DNA from: Janthinobacterium sp051380875
Lineage (GTDB): Bacteria; Pseudomonadota; Gammaproteobacteria; Burkholderiales; Burkholderiaceae_D
Length of the DNA stretch: 64,000 bases
Assembly (NCBI RefSeq): GCF_051380875.1
Contig: NZ_JBNYXW010000019.1
Coordinates: 1-64,000, forward strand
Direction of reading: 5' to 3'
In this document: positions 41,393 to 50,573 of the stretch, in pieces
Numbering within the stretch: the first letter of the stretch is position 1
Layout of the letters: each line of letters begins with the position of its first letter
Program-made: the position numbers and the translations under genes
Notes under the pieces: model-generated
The model's database searches: none
What the model was told of the DNA's origin: nothing
Seen by the model: the letters and a program-made list of their open reading frames with translations, nothing else

Positions 41393-42544
41393 GTGAATAT
41401 TGCCACGGATCATCACACGGATCAGCAGGCAGCCGCAGCCCATCCGCTGATGCGGGCGCAGCGCATCTTCGCCATGCGCGATGCCGTTCTCAACGCATGG
41501 GAACACCAGGTGCGCGCCAGCGTGCGCGGGGCCGACCGGCTGCTGACACCCATCCTCATCAATACCTTGCCAGCCTTTTTCGACAACCTGGCCGCGGCCC
41601 TCACGCCGGGACACCCGCGCGACAATGCCGCCAGCAACAGCAATGTGCCGGCCATGCATGGCAACGAACGGGCGCGCATGACCACTTACGGGCCGGAACA
41701 GCTCATCGAGGAGTACCAGATCTTCCGCGACTGCTTCGCCGCCATCGCGCAGGAATCCGGCATCGCCCTGCGCGGCAAGGAATGGCACACCATCAACGTA
41801 TCGATCGATACGGGCATCCGCGAATCGATACGCGCATTTACCAGCACGCACGACGGCTTCCGGCGCCGCATCGCGGCCGGCCTGTCGCACGACATGCGCA
41901 ATCCGCTGGCCGTGATGTGCACCAGCGCCCAGCTGCTGCTGCAGCCAGCCGAGCCGGAGCGGGTGGCCCAGCTGGCGCAGCAGATCGCCGCGCACGGCAA
42001 GCGGCTCGACAGCATGATCGAGGAATTGCTCGACAGCCTCAGCTACCACCGGGGCCAGCAGTTGCCGCTGGTCCTGAGCCACTTCGACGTCCTGCCGCTG
42101 GCGCACGCCGTGGCCAGCCAGCTCAACTTGCAGCAGCCCGGCAAATGCGTGGTCAGCGGGCATGCCGTCAGCGGCTGGTGGTGCGAGAATTCGCTGCGCC
42201 GCGCGCTGGAAAACCTGCTCGGCAACGCCCTCAAGTATGGCAATCACGAGCCCATCAGCGTGCATGTGGAGGAAACCCACGAGCGCCTGCTCATCACCGT
42301 GCACAATGGCGGGCGCGCCATCGCGCCGGACCAGATGCAACGCATCTTTGACTACCTGCGCCGGGAAAACCACGGCTCGGCGCCAGGCTGGGGCATCGGC
42401 CTGCCCTTCGTGCAAAACGTGGCCGAAAGCCATGGCGGCAGCGTCGCCGTCGACAGCGCCCCGGAAACGGGCACCAGCTTCATCTTCGATGTACCCGTCG
42501 ATTGCCGGCCGTTCGTCGTGCCGACCGGCATGCCCGGAAACTGA
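41393..42544 (+). CDS. Cytoplasmic sensor histidine kinase with RsbRD-like N-terminal domain
   Basis: A 383-residue kinase without membrane helices. Residues 20-150 form a helical RsbRD-type sensor domain (MRDAVLNAWEHQVRASVRGA). The phosphoacceptor box is GLSHDMRNPLAVM with H166. The ATPase domain has ENLLGNALKYG and WGIGLPFVQNVAESHGG. The start is a GTG at 41393. No response regulator is adjacent, so it is an orphan by position. The input signal is unknown; the sensor type suggests a cytoplasmic cue. Confidence 0.85.
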   Translation: MNIATDHHTDQQAAAAHPLMRAQRIFAMRDAVLNAWEHQVRASVRGADRLLTPILINTLPAFFDNLAAALTPGHPRDNAASNSNVPAMHGNERARMTTYGPEQLIEEYQIFRDCFAAIAQESGIALRGKEWHTINVSIDTGIRESIRAFTSTHDGFRRRIAAGLSHDMRNPLAVMCTSAQLLLQPAEPERVAQLAQQIAAHGKRLDSMIEELLDSLSYHRGQQLPLVLSHFDVLPLAHAVASQLNLQQPGKCVVSGHAVSGWWCENSLRRALENLLGNALKYGNHEPISVHVEETHERLLITVHNGGRAIAPDQMQRIFDYLRRENHGSAPGWGIGLPFVQNVAESHGGSVAVDSAPETGTSFIFDVPVDCRPFVVPTGMPGN

Positions 42545-42691
42545 CACTTAAGGTCGCCAGCAGCGCACCAAGTCGGTGCGAATGGCGGCTTTGCGCCACA
42601 TAAGTGGTCATTTTTACACTCTTCTACCGCTACCGCACTGGCACGATTTCTGCTGGGCTATACACAGACACGGCTCCAGGGAAATCACAAC

Positions 42692-44155
42692 ATGGCAAAT
42701 TTTTTCAATGAAATGACTGCAGATGAAGTGGGTACGGACAGCAAGGTACGTGAACACTATCGTGAATTTGACAGCTGGCTGGCGCAGCAGTCCCCCGACA
42801 CCATCGCCCGCAAGCGGGCCGAAGCCGACCTGACGTTTCGCCGCGTCGGCATCACGTTTGCCGTGTATGGCGACGATGCGGGCACGGAACGGCTGATTCC
42901 CTTCGACACCATCCCGCGCATCATCCCCGCCGCCGAATGGGCGCAGATGCAGACGGGCCTGGTGCAGCGCGTGCAAGCCTTGAACATGTTCATCCATGAT
43001 ATTTATCATGCGCAAAACATCATCAAGGCCGGCATCATTCCCGCCGAGCAAATCTACAAGAATGCCCAGTACCGCCCGGAAATGCAGGGCATTGCCGTCG
43101 CTTCCGACATCTATGCGCACATCGCGGGGGTGGATATCGTGCGCGCCGGCAAGGGCGAATTTTATGTACTGGAAGACAATCTGCGGGTGCCGTCGGGCGT
43201 CTCCTACATGCTGGAAGACCGCAAGATGATGATGCGCCTGTTCCCGGAACTGTTCGCGCGCAACCGCATCGCCCCCGTCGACCATTACCCGGACATGCTG
43301 TTAGATAACCTGCGCTCGGTGGCGCCGATGGGCGTGGATGACCCCACGGTCGTCGTCATGACACCGGGCATGTATAACTCGGCCTACTTCGAACACGCGT
43401 TTTTAGCCCAGCAAATGGGCGTGGAACTGGTGGAAGGCAAGGATTTGTTTGTCAACGACAACTCGGTCTACATGCGCACCACGCGCGGGCCGAAGCGCGT
43501 CGACGTGATCTATCGCCGGGTGGACGACGATTTCCTCGATCCGCTGGCCTTCCGCTCCGATTCCTCGCTGGGCGTGCCGGGCCTGCTGTCCGTCTACCGC
43601 GCGGGGCGCGTCACCCTGGCGAACGCCATCGGCACGGGCGTGGCCGACGACAAGTCGATCTACCCTTTTGTTCCCGACATGATCAGGTTTTACCTGTCGC
43701 AAGAACCTATCCTCAACAATGTGCCCACCTACCAGTGCCGCAAAGCGGCCGATCTGTCCTACGTGCTGGCCAATCTGGCGACACTGGTGGTCAAGGAAGT
43801 GCATGGCGCGGGCGGCTACGGCATGCTGGTGGGACCGGCATCGAGCCTGGCGCAGATCGAGGACTTCCGCCAGCGCCTGCTGGCCAATCCGGGCGGCTAT
43901 ATCGCCCAGCCCACGCTAGCCCTGTCCGCCTGCCCCACCTATGTCGAGGCCGGCATCGCGCCGCGCCACATCGATTTGCGCCCGTTCGTGCTGTCCGGCA
44001 AGACCATTTCCATGGTGCCAGGCGGCCTGACCCGCGTGGCGCTGGGCGAAGGCTCGCTGGTGGTCAATTCCTCGCAGGGAGGCGGCACCAAGGATACCTG
44101 GGTGCTGGAACCATCGGCAGTATCGTCTGTCATCGCAGGAGAAAAAACATGCTGA
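42692..44155 (+). CDS. Circularly permuted ATP-grasp protein (Anbu operon)
   Basis: A 487-residue protein of the circularly permuted ATP-grasp type 2 family (DUF404/DUF407). Typical blocks are MFIHDIYHAQNIIKAGIIPA, FYVLEDNLRVPSGVSYMLED, VVKEVHGAGGYGML and PRHIDLRPFVLSG. Such enzymes join a carboxylate to an amine using ATP, probably building a peptide-like product. It is the first gene of a four-gene run with alpha-E, transglutaminase and the Anbu peptidase, and overlaps the next gene by seven bases. Confidence 0.92.
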   Translation: MANFFNEMTADEVGTDSKVREHYREFDSWLAQQSPDTIARKRAEADLTFRRVGITFAVYGDDAGTERLIPFDTIPRIIPAAEWAQMQTGLVQRVQALNMFIHDIYHAQNIIKAGIIPAEQIYKNAQYRPEMQGIAVASDIYAHIAGVDIVRAGKGEFYVLEDNLRVPSGVSYMLEDRKMMMRLFPELFARNRIAPVDHYPDMLLDNLRSVAPMGVDDPTVVVMTPGMYNSAYFEHAFLAQQMGVELVEGKDLFVNDNSVYMRTTRGPKRVDVIYRRVDDDFLDPLAFRSDSSLGVPGLLSVYRAGRVTLANAIGTGVADDKSIYPFVPDMIRFYLSQEPILNNVPTYQCRKAADLSYVLANLATLVVKEVHGAGGYGMLVGPASSLAQIEDFRQRLLANPGGYIAQPTLALSACPTYVEAGIAPRHIDLRPFVLSGKTISMVPGGLTRVALGEGSLVVNSSQGGGTKDTWVLEPSAVSSVIAGEKTC

Positions 44156-45093
44156 GCCGCACCGCCGATCATCTGTTCTGGATGGCCCGCTACACGGAGC
44201 GGGCCGAAAACACGGCGCGCATGCTCGACGTCAACATGCAGACCTCGATGCTACCCCAGTCCGAGCAGGACGCCGAGCAGGGCTGGCGCGCCACGCTGGG
44301 CATTTCCGAGCTGCAAAGCGCGTATGACCATCGATATGGCCGCTTCCACACGCGCGACGTGCTCGACTTCATGGTGCGCGATCCGAACAACCCGTCTTCC
44401 ATCTTCGCCTGCCTGACGGGTGCGCGCGAAAACGCCCGCGCCGTGCGCGGCACGCTGACGACGGAAGTGTGGGAAATCCAGAACGCCACCTGGCTCGACA
44501 TGCAGCAGCGCCTGAACAGCAATCTGCTGGAAACGGACCCCAGCCAGTTCTTCGAATGGGTCAAATACCGCTCGCATTTGTCGCGCGGCGTCACTTTGGG
44601 CACCATGCTCAAGGACGAGGCGATTCATTTCATTCGCCTGGGCACTTTTTTGGAGCGGGCCGACAACACGGCGCGCATCCTCGACGTGAAGTTCCATGGC
44701 GCGCGCGACACTTCGAAAGACGTCACGCAGCGCGATTTTTACTACTGGGCGGCCCTGCTGCGCTCCGTTTCCGGCTTTGAAATCTACCGCAAGGTGTACC
44801 GCGACGTGATTACCCCGGCGCGCGTGGCTGAACTGCTGATGCTGCGCGGCGACATGCCCCGTTCCTTGCTCGCTTGCATGGATGACGTGGTGGAAAACTT
44901 GAAACACATCCGCAACGATGTTTCAGCCGATACAGAAAGGTTTGCGGGCAAGTTGCATGCGGAGCTGAAATTTGGCCACATCGACGACATCATGAAGGCG
45001 GGCCTGCACCTAACCCTGACGCAGTTTCTGGAAAACATCTATGACCTGGGCAACCGGGTCAGCCGCGACTTCCTCGTTCCCCTGGCGGCCTGA
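44149..45093 (+). CDS. Alpha-E domain protein (Anbu operon)
   Basis: A 314-residue all-helical protein of the alpha-E (DUF403) family. It starts with the conserved MLSRTADHLFWMARYTERAE and has a second copy of the motif at IHFIRLGTFLERADNTARIL. It is thought to work with the ATP-grasp protein encoded just upstream, with which it overlaps by seven bases; in some bacteria the two are fused. Its last base pair overlap (TGATG) couples it to the transglutaminase gene. Confidence 0.92.
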   Translation: MLSRTADHLFWMARYTERAENTARMLDVNMQTSMLPQSEQDAEQGWRATLGISELQSAYDHRYGRFHTRDVLDFMVRDPNNPSSIFACLTGARENARAVRGTLTTEVWEIQNATWLDMQQRLNSNLLETDPSQFFEWVKYRSHLSRGVTLGTMLKDEAIHFIRLGTFLERADNTARILDVKFHGARDTSKDVTQRDFYYWAALLRSVSGFEIYRKVYRDVITPARVAELLMLRGDMPRSLLACMDDVVENLKHIRNDVSADTERFAGKLHAELKFGHIDDIMKAGLHLTLTQFLENIYDLGNRVSRDFLVPLAA

Positions 45094-45902
45094 TGCAACT
45101 CACCATCCGCCACGAAACCCATTACGCCTACACTGCGCCGCTGGCCTACACAATCCAGCAACTGAACCTGACGCCGCGTATCGAGCCGCAGCAGCGCTCC
45201 CTGTCCTGGCAAATCACCACGCCGGGCCAGTGCCACGCCTATACGGATGCCTACGGCAATTTGTCGCACATGCTGACCATTCACGGCAGCCATCACGCCC
45301 TGAGCCTCGTCGCACAGGGCGTGGTGGAAACCATCTACCCATATCAAGGCCGGCTGAATCTGGTCGATACCCTCTCGCCCCTGTTGTTTACCATGCCGAC
45401 GCGCCTGACGCAGGCCGGCCCCGGCATTGAAGCGCTGGCTTGCGCCAGCCTGCCGGACCGGCGGATGACGGCCGGCACGGGGCACTTGCTGCGCCTGGCC
45501 GAGAACATCGTCGGCAAGGTGGCCTATGAAAGCGGCGCCACCATGGTCACCACCACGGCCGGCGACGCGCTGGCGCTGGGGCGCGGCGTGTGCCAGGACC
45601 ACGCCCACCTGTTCCTGGCCTGCTGCCACGCCTGGGGCATCCCGGCGCGCTATGTGTCCGGCTATATCGATCCGGGCACGACGGGCCACGCGGCCAGCCA
45701 TGCCTGGGTCGATGCCTGGGCCGAGGACAGCGATTTCGCGGGCTGGGTCAGCATCGACGTGACGCATGCGCGCCTGATGACGGATGCGTATTGCCGCCTG
45801 GCCATCGGACGCGACTACGATTCGGCCGCGCCCGTGCGCGGCGTGCGCCAGGGTGGCGGCACGGAGACCTTGCGCGTCGATGTGCAGATCATTCCCGTGT
45901 AA
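45093..45902 (+). CDS. Transglutaminase-like cysteine peptidase (Anbu operon)
   Basis: A 269-residue protein with an N-terminal beta domain (MQLTIRHETHYAYTAPLAYT) and a transglutaminase-like core. The catalytic Cys167 is in ALGRGVCQDHAHLFLA, the His in ASHAWVDAWAED and the Asp in WVSIDVTHAR. No signal peptide is present. It probably cuts or forms an isopeptide bond in the product of the ATP-grasp/alpha-E pair. The Anbu gene follows after 91 bases. Confidence 0.92.
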   Translation: MQLTIRHETHYAYTAPLAYTIQQLNLTPRIEPQQRSLSWQITTPGQCHAYTDAYGNLSHMLTIHGSHHALSLVAQGVVETIYPYQGRLNLVDTLSPLLFTMPTRLTQAGPGIEALACASLPDRRMTAGTGHLLRLAENIVGKVAYESGATMVTTTAGDALALGRGVCQDHAHLFLACCHAWGIPARYVSGYIDPGTTGHAASHAWVDAWAEDSDFAGWVSIDVTHARLMTDAYCRLAIGRDYDSAAPVRGVRQGGGTETLRVDVQIIPV

Positions 45903-45993
45903 TGGCGCAGAAACGCGGCTGGCCGGGCCTCGCAAGCAGATTGGCAGGGCCCGGCTGGTGTAGAATGCTTTCCCTTTTACGCGATTTACGACG

Positions 45994-46857
45994 ATGACAT
46001 ATTGCATAGGCGTGCGCCTCGACGAAGGCCTGGTCTTCCTGTCCGACTCCCGCACCAACGCTGGCGTGGACCAGGTGGGCACCTTCCGCAAGATGAGCGT
46101 GTTTGAAAACCCGGGCGAGCGCATGCTGGTGTTGATGACGGCAGGAAACTTGTCGATCTCGCAAGCGATTCGCCAGCTGGTCGCCGAACACGTCGATGCA
46201 GACGGGCGCAGCATCTGGAACGTGACCAGCATGTACGACGCGGCGCGCATCGTGGGCGACGCCGTGCGCACCGTGCACCAGCGCGAAGCCAAAGCCCTGG
46301 CCGAGTGCGGCATCGACTTTAATGTGAGCATCATCCTGGGCGGCCAGATAGGCGCCGAGCGCTGCCGCCTGTTCCAGGTGTATTCGGCCGGCAACTTCAT
46401 CGAATCGCACGATGAAAACACGTATTTCCAGATCGGCGAAGCCAAATACGGCAAGCCCATCATCGATCGGGTCATCAACCCGGCGACCCGGCTCGACGAA
46501 GCGGCCAAGTGCGCGCTCATTTCCATGGATTCGACCTTGCGCTCGAACATTTCCGTCGGCTTGCCGCTGGACTTGCTGGTCTACGCGACGGGCAGCCTGG
46601 CCGTCACGCGCTTCGTCACCATCGATGAAAAGAACCAGTATTTCCGCATGATCCGCGATACCTGGGGCGAACAATTGAAACACGTGTTCGAAGGCATCGC
46701 CGATCCCGTGTGGAACACCGCGTCGGAAACCACGACGAATGTCTTGTCATCGACCAATATGCACAGCAAGCCCGTGCGCGTGGCCCTGCCCGAGCACGTC
46801 AGCCCTGGCCCGCTGCAATCGCTGGCGCAGCAATTGCGCGACGACAAGCAACATTGA
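45994..46857 (+). CDS. Proteasome-type peptidase Anbu
   Basis: A 287-residue Ntn hydrolase of the Anbu (ancestral beta subunit) family. The nucleophile is Thr2, exposed after Met removal (MTYCIGVRLDEGLVFLSDSR). Lys at TFRKMSVF and the family's GDAVRTVHQREAKAL and IDRVINPATRLDEAAKCALI are present. Anbu forms open helical or dodecameric assemblies. Genomic company with ATP-grasp, alpha-E and transglutaminase is the standard one, pointing to synthesis and turnover of an unknown peptide-like compound. Confidence 0.93.
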   Translation: MTYCIGVRLDEGLVFLSDSRTNAGVDQVGTFRKMSVFENPGERMLVLMTAGNLSISQAIRQLVAEHVDADGRSIWNVTSMYDAARIVGDAVRTVHQREAKALAECGIDFNVSIILGGQIGAERCRLFQVYSAGNFIESHDENTYFQIGEAKYGKPIIDRVINPATRLDEAAKCALISMDSTLRSNISVGLPLDLLVYATGSLAVTRFVTIDEKNQYFRMIRDTWGEQLKHVFEGIADPVWNTASETTTNVLSSTNMHSKPVRVALPEHVSPGPLQSLAQQLRDDKQH

Positions 46858-46965
46858 CCGAAAGCGCGCCATGTGCGTGCGCCGCTGGACAAGTCCTTAT
46901 TTGCGTGCTTTTATGGCAATGTGCATTGATATTCAATCCAGATTGACCCGAAAGGCAGGTGGCGC

Positions 46966-48324
46966 ATGGACCTGATCACTTCCGCCGTCGTCGCGGCCAT
47001 CGAACATGGCGCGCCCGATCACGCGCCCGAGGCCGTCGCGGCCTATTACCGGCAAATCAAGAGGGCCATCAGCAGGCTCGACAGCGCTGCCACCATTCTG
47101 GCCGCCATCGCCGCGCTGGAGGCCGCGCCTGCCAATGCGCAGCTGCAACTGGCGCTCTCTGCAGCCTTATCTACGGCCTTGTCCACGGCGAAAGTGCCGG
47201 ACGACATGGCCACCCTGTTTGCCGCGCAAGGCTTGCTCGATGCGCTGGCGCACTCCACCACTGCCGCGCCTGCAGCAGTGCCTGCTGCCGTGCCCGACAT
47301 GCTGGAAAAAATCGCCATCGTGTCGAACTATGCCGTGGTGAAAGTGTATTTCGCCACGGACCGGCAGCGCGACCTGGGCAAGCCGCCGGCCCAGCGTTTC
47401 AGCGGCCAGCGCAGCACGGGGCCGGACGACGGCCCGCTCAGCTATGGCAGCTGCGCCATCAGCATCCCGCGCGACCATCGCATGGGCCAGCTGGAATCGC
47501 CATCGCTGTGGCGCCTGGAATTTCGCGAAGACCCGGCCAAGCACGTGGTCTTGCTCGATGCCGAGCTGCAAGACCGCGACAACTTTTTTGCCGCCGTGAA
47601 AACCCAGGTGCGCGCCTCGGCCGGCAAGAGCGCGTTCATCTTTGTCCACGGATTCAATGTCACGTTTGAAGACGCGGCGCGGCGCACGGGGCAGATGGCC
47701 TACGACCTGGGCTTCGACGGCGCGCCCGTCTTCTACAGCTGGCCATCGCAGGGCGACATCGCCGGCTACACCATCGATGAAAACAATATCGAGTGGAGCA
47801 CGCCCCACCTCACGGCCTTCCTGGCCGATTTCCTCGCCAGCACGCAAGCGGCGCAGGTATATCTGGTGGGCCACAGCATGGGCAGCCGGGGCCTGGCGCG
47901 CGCCGTGGCCGACTTGCTGGCCGCGCAGCCGCTGCTGGCGCAAAAGATTACCGAGCTCATCCTGTCCGCGCCCGACATCGACGCCGCCATCTTCCAGCAC
48001 GATATCGCGCCGAAACTGGCAGGCGCGCGCAACCCCGTCACCCTGTATGCCTCGTCGCAAGACTTGGCGCTGGCTGCCTCGAAAGCCGTGCACGGCTACC
48101 CGCGCGCGGGCGACAGCGGCGCCGGCATGCTGATCGTGGCAGGCGTGGAAACCATCGACGCGACCGGGGTCGACACCAGCTTCATCAAGCATTCCTATTT
48201 TGCGGAAAAGCGCTCGGCCCTGTCCGACATGTTTTATTTGATACGCAACAATGCCCGCGCCGACCAGCGCTTTCTCGACCCCGTCGATACCGTGGCGGGC
48301 CGCTATTGGACGTTCAAACCATGA
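46966..48324 (+). CDS. DUF900 alpha/beta hydrolase
   Basis: A 452-residue protein. Residues 1-110 are an Ala-rich helical part without a recognised domain. The DUF900 alpha/beta hydrolase domain follows, beginning with VKVYFATDRQRD. FIFVHGFNVTFEDAARRTGQ forms the oxyanion region and VYLVGHSMGSRGLARAV carries the nucleophile Ser. The acid is likely in ILSAPDIDAAIF and the His in FIKHSYFAE. No signal peptide is visible. It follows Anbu after 108 bases but is not a regular partner of that operon. The substrate is unknown. Confidence 0.85.
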   Translation: MDLITSAVVAAIEHGAPDHAPEAVAAYYRQIKRAISRLDSAATILAAIAALEAAPANAQLQLALSAALSTALSTAKVPDDMATLFAAQGLLDALAHSTTAAPAAVPAAVPDMLEKIAIVSNYAVVKVYFATDRQRDLGKPPAQRFSGQRSTGPDDGPLSYGSCAISIPRDHRMGQLESPSLWRLEFREDPAKHVVLLDAELQDRDNFFAAVKTQVRASAGKSAFIFVHGFNVTFEDAARRTGQMAYDLGFDGAPVFYSWPSQGDIAGYTIDENNIEWSTPHLTAFLADFLASTQAAQVYLVGHSMGSRGLARAVADLLAAQPLLAQKITELILSAPDIDAAIFQHDIAPKLAGARNPVTLYASSQDLALAASKAVHGYPRAGDSGAGMLIVAGVETIDATGVDTSFIKHSYFAEKRSALSDMFYLIRNNARADQRFLDPVDTVAGRYWTFKP

Positions 48325-48428
48325 CGCGGTTTCATGAGGCGCGGCACGCATGCTAAGATACGGCCATGAGGGTGCCAAAGGCACGGCGATCACGCCGCCA
48401 GCCCGTCCACCCGTAAGCAGGCCATATT

Positions 48429-48854
48429 ATGTTGACATCTTCTTCTACGCAGCACGCCGAATCACTGATCCGCAACACCAACGCCCGCGTCACCAAGACG
48501 CGCGTGAAGGTGCTCGATTTTTTAATGGTGCAAAGCCGTTCGCTGACCCACCATGAAATCCAGCAGGCGCTGTCGCAGGACAGCGATATCGACTCCGTCA
48601 CCCTGTACCGCGTGCTGGAATGGCTGACGGAAAATGAACTGGTGCACCGCATCGCCGGTGCCGACCAGGTATGGCGCTTCAGCGCCGGGGCCGGCCACCA
48701 GGCGCACGAGCACGCGCATTTCCAGTGCACCAAATGCGCCAACGTCACCTGCTTCAACGAAGTCAAGCTGCCCACGCCCGTGGCCTTGCCGGAAGGTTTT
48801 AGCGGCGACGAAGTCGATTACCTGATCAAGGGCCTGTGCCCGCGCTGCAAATAA
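48429..48854 (+). CDS. Fur-family regulator, probably Zur-like
   Basis: A 141-residue Fur-type regulator. The winged helix spans about 10-80 (ARVTKTRVKVLDFLMVQSRS, SDIDSVTLYRVLEWLTENEL). The metal-binding half has HQAHEHAHFQCTKCANVTCF and the closing GLCPRCK, giving two C-x2-C pairs for structural zinc and His residues for the sensor site. The sequence is more like Zur than Fur. Two CobW GTPase genes, typical zinc-starvation genes, lie 0.7-3 kb downstream, which supports zinc control. Confidence 0.85.
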   Translation: MLTSSSTQHAESLIRNTNARVTKTRVKVLDFLMVQSRSLTHHEIQQALSQDSDIDSVTLYRVLEWLTENELVHRIAGADQVWRFSAGAGHQAHEHAHFQCTKCANVTCFNEVKLPTPVALPEGFSGDEVDYLIKGLCPRCK

Positions 48855-48967
48855 GCGGCATCTGACATTACCTGAGCAATAGCGCCAGGTGATGCTCGTC
48901 ATAGACCCTCGACGTATTGAATGAATCGACGATGGGCCGTGCGACAATTTACCTCGTCAGCTGTGCG

Positions 48968-49363
48968 CTAATCGAGTCTTTGCATCGTCTCAGGCACCGC
49001 GACCCAGCCATGTTGATACTGGTTGAAAATCGACACCGATGGCGCCATGAATGTCGGGTCACCGAACGCGCCGACAGGAATGGCAATAACGTCAGGCGAA
49101 CCACTCAACTCAAAGAAAACGGTCGCGCCGCAGCAAGGACAAAAACTAAACGTCACACTACCGCCAGAATCACCGATCCGCACATATTGCGTGCTATTGC
49201 CACGAATGGAAACGGCCTCCCGGGCGAATCTGGCCTGCTGCCCAAATGCACTCCCGGTGCGTCTCTGGCAGGCCAGGCAGTGACACACCGAAACGCGTAC
49301 TGGCGCCGCCTCGGCGCTCAGGGTCAGTTGGCCACAACTACAGTGTGCATCGTGCTTGCTCAT
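48968..49363 (-). CDS. GFA/CENP-V family zinc protein
   Basis: A 131-residue protein of the glutathione-dependent formaldehyde-activating (GFA) family. The zinc-binding cysteines are CSCGQL, CHCLACQRR and FCPCCGAT. Members bind zinc and some bind glutathione, and the actual reactions are mostly unknown. AAAAGGAG lies just before two adjacent ATGs (49366 and 49363), so the start is one of these. It lies between the Zur-like gene and the CobW genes. Confidence 0.88.
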   Translation of the reverse strand: MSKHDAHCSCGQLTLSAEAAPVRVSVCHCLACQRRTGSAFGQQARFAREAVSIRGNSTQYVRIGDSGGSVTFSFCPCCGATVFFELSGSPDVIAIPVGAFGDPTFMAPSVSIFNQYQHGWVAVPETMQRLD

Positions 49364-49540
49364 CATGCTCCTTTTCATCGCTGCGTGCAGTATAGCTGGT
49401 GCAGTATCTTGAGGGTAAGCATTCCGCGCACCCAGCTGTATGCGACCCGAGCCACAGCAAAATACGACGGATCTTCGCAGCTCTTGATAAATATTTTACG
49501 TAAATTAATGCCTTATTCCAGTTAAAGTTCACCATGACGC

Positions 49541-50554
49541 TCATGCGGCCACCCGATTGACTGCGCTGGCCGCGCCCGCCACGGCCACGCAGCGGTCCAG
49601 GCCGCGGATCAGCATATCCTGCGGCAAGTCGCGGCCAATGAAAATCATCTTGCTGGCGCGCGTCTCGCCGTCGCGCCACGGTGCGCCCAGTTCCGAGCCC
49701 ATCAGCATATGCACGCCCTGGAAGACGGCGCGGCATGGCGTGTCAGCAATGTTTAATATGCCCTTGTAGCGCATCAGCTGGGTGCCGATCAGCTGCACCA
49801 CGGCATCGAGAAAGTTTTCCACCTGCAGCAAATCGAAGGCGTGGGCCTGGTGATACACGAACGATTGCACGCCGTCGCCATGTCGGTGGCCCAATTCGCC
49901 GAGGAAATCCGGTTCCAGCTCGACGATGGCGTTCAGGTTGAAGCCACGGATATTCAATATGTCGCGCAGCGGCACATTGCCAAAGCTGACCTTTTGCATG
50001 CTGGCACGGCAATTGATGGCGATCAAACGCTGGCGCAGGGCGGCCAGTTCGGTCTTGCTGATTAAATCCGTCTTCGACAGCAGCAGGCGGTCGGCAAAGC
50101 CCACCTGCTCCTGCGCTTCCTTGTGCATGGTGAGTTGCTGCTGCGCATGGCGCGCATCGATCACCGTCAAAATGGCGTCGAGCATGTAAAACTCGCTGAC
50201 AGACGGTTCGGCAAAGAACGTTTGCGCCACGGGACCGGGCGCGGCCAGGCCCGTCGTTTCAATGATCACGTGGTCGAACGCGATGGTGCCAGCCTCGCGT
50301 TTGGCCTGCAACTCACCCAGGATGCGGATCAGGTCGCCGCGCACGCTGCAGCAGATGCAGCCATTGTTCATTTCCACGATCTGCTCGCTGCTGTCCTGCA
50401 CCAGCAAGCCATGGTCGATGCTTTCGGCGGCAAATTCATTTTCGATCACGGCGATACGGTAGCCGTGGTCGCCCTGCAATATACGCTTGAGCAAGGTGGT
50501 CTTCCCGCTGCCGAGAAAACCCGTGATGATGGTGACGGGGATCAATTCTGTCAT
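49541..50554 (-). CDS. CobW/COG0523 family GTPase (metal chaperone)
   Basis: A 337-residue GTPase. The P-loop is TIITGFLGSGKTTLLKRIL, the metal site CICC is in NNGCICCSVRGDL, and the guanine motif is SKTDL. The C-terminal CobW domain from about 230 ends with RDLPQDMLIRGLDRC. It is the second of two tandem CobW genes, 19 bases after the first. In zinc starvation such proteins deliver metal to enzymes. It probably shares the promoter with the palindrome at 51850-51898. Confidence 0.9.
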   Translation of the reverse strand: MTELIPVTIITGFLGSGKTTLLKRILQGDHGYRIAVIENEFAAESIDHGLLVQDSSEQIVEMNNGCICCSVRGDLIRILGELQAKREAGTIAFDHVIIETTGLAAPGPVAQTFFAEPSVSEFYMLDAILTVIDARHAQQQLTMHKEAQEQVGFADRLLLSKTDLISKTELAALRQRLIAINCRASMQKVSFGNVPLRDILNIRGFNLNAIVELEPDFLGELGHRHGDGVQSFVYHQAHAFDLLQVENFLDAVVQLIGTQLMRYKGILNIADTPCRAVFQGVHMLMGSELGAPWRDGETRASKMIFIGRDLPQDMLIRGLDRCVAVAGAASAVNRVAA

Positions 50555-50573
50555 GCTGCTTTCCTCTTCAAGG

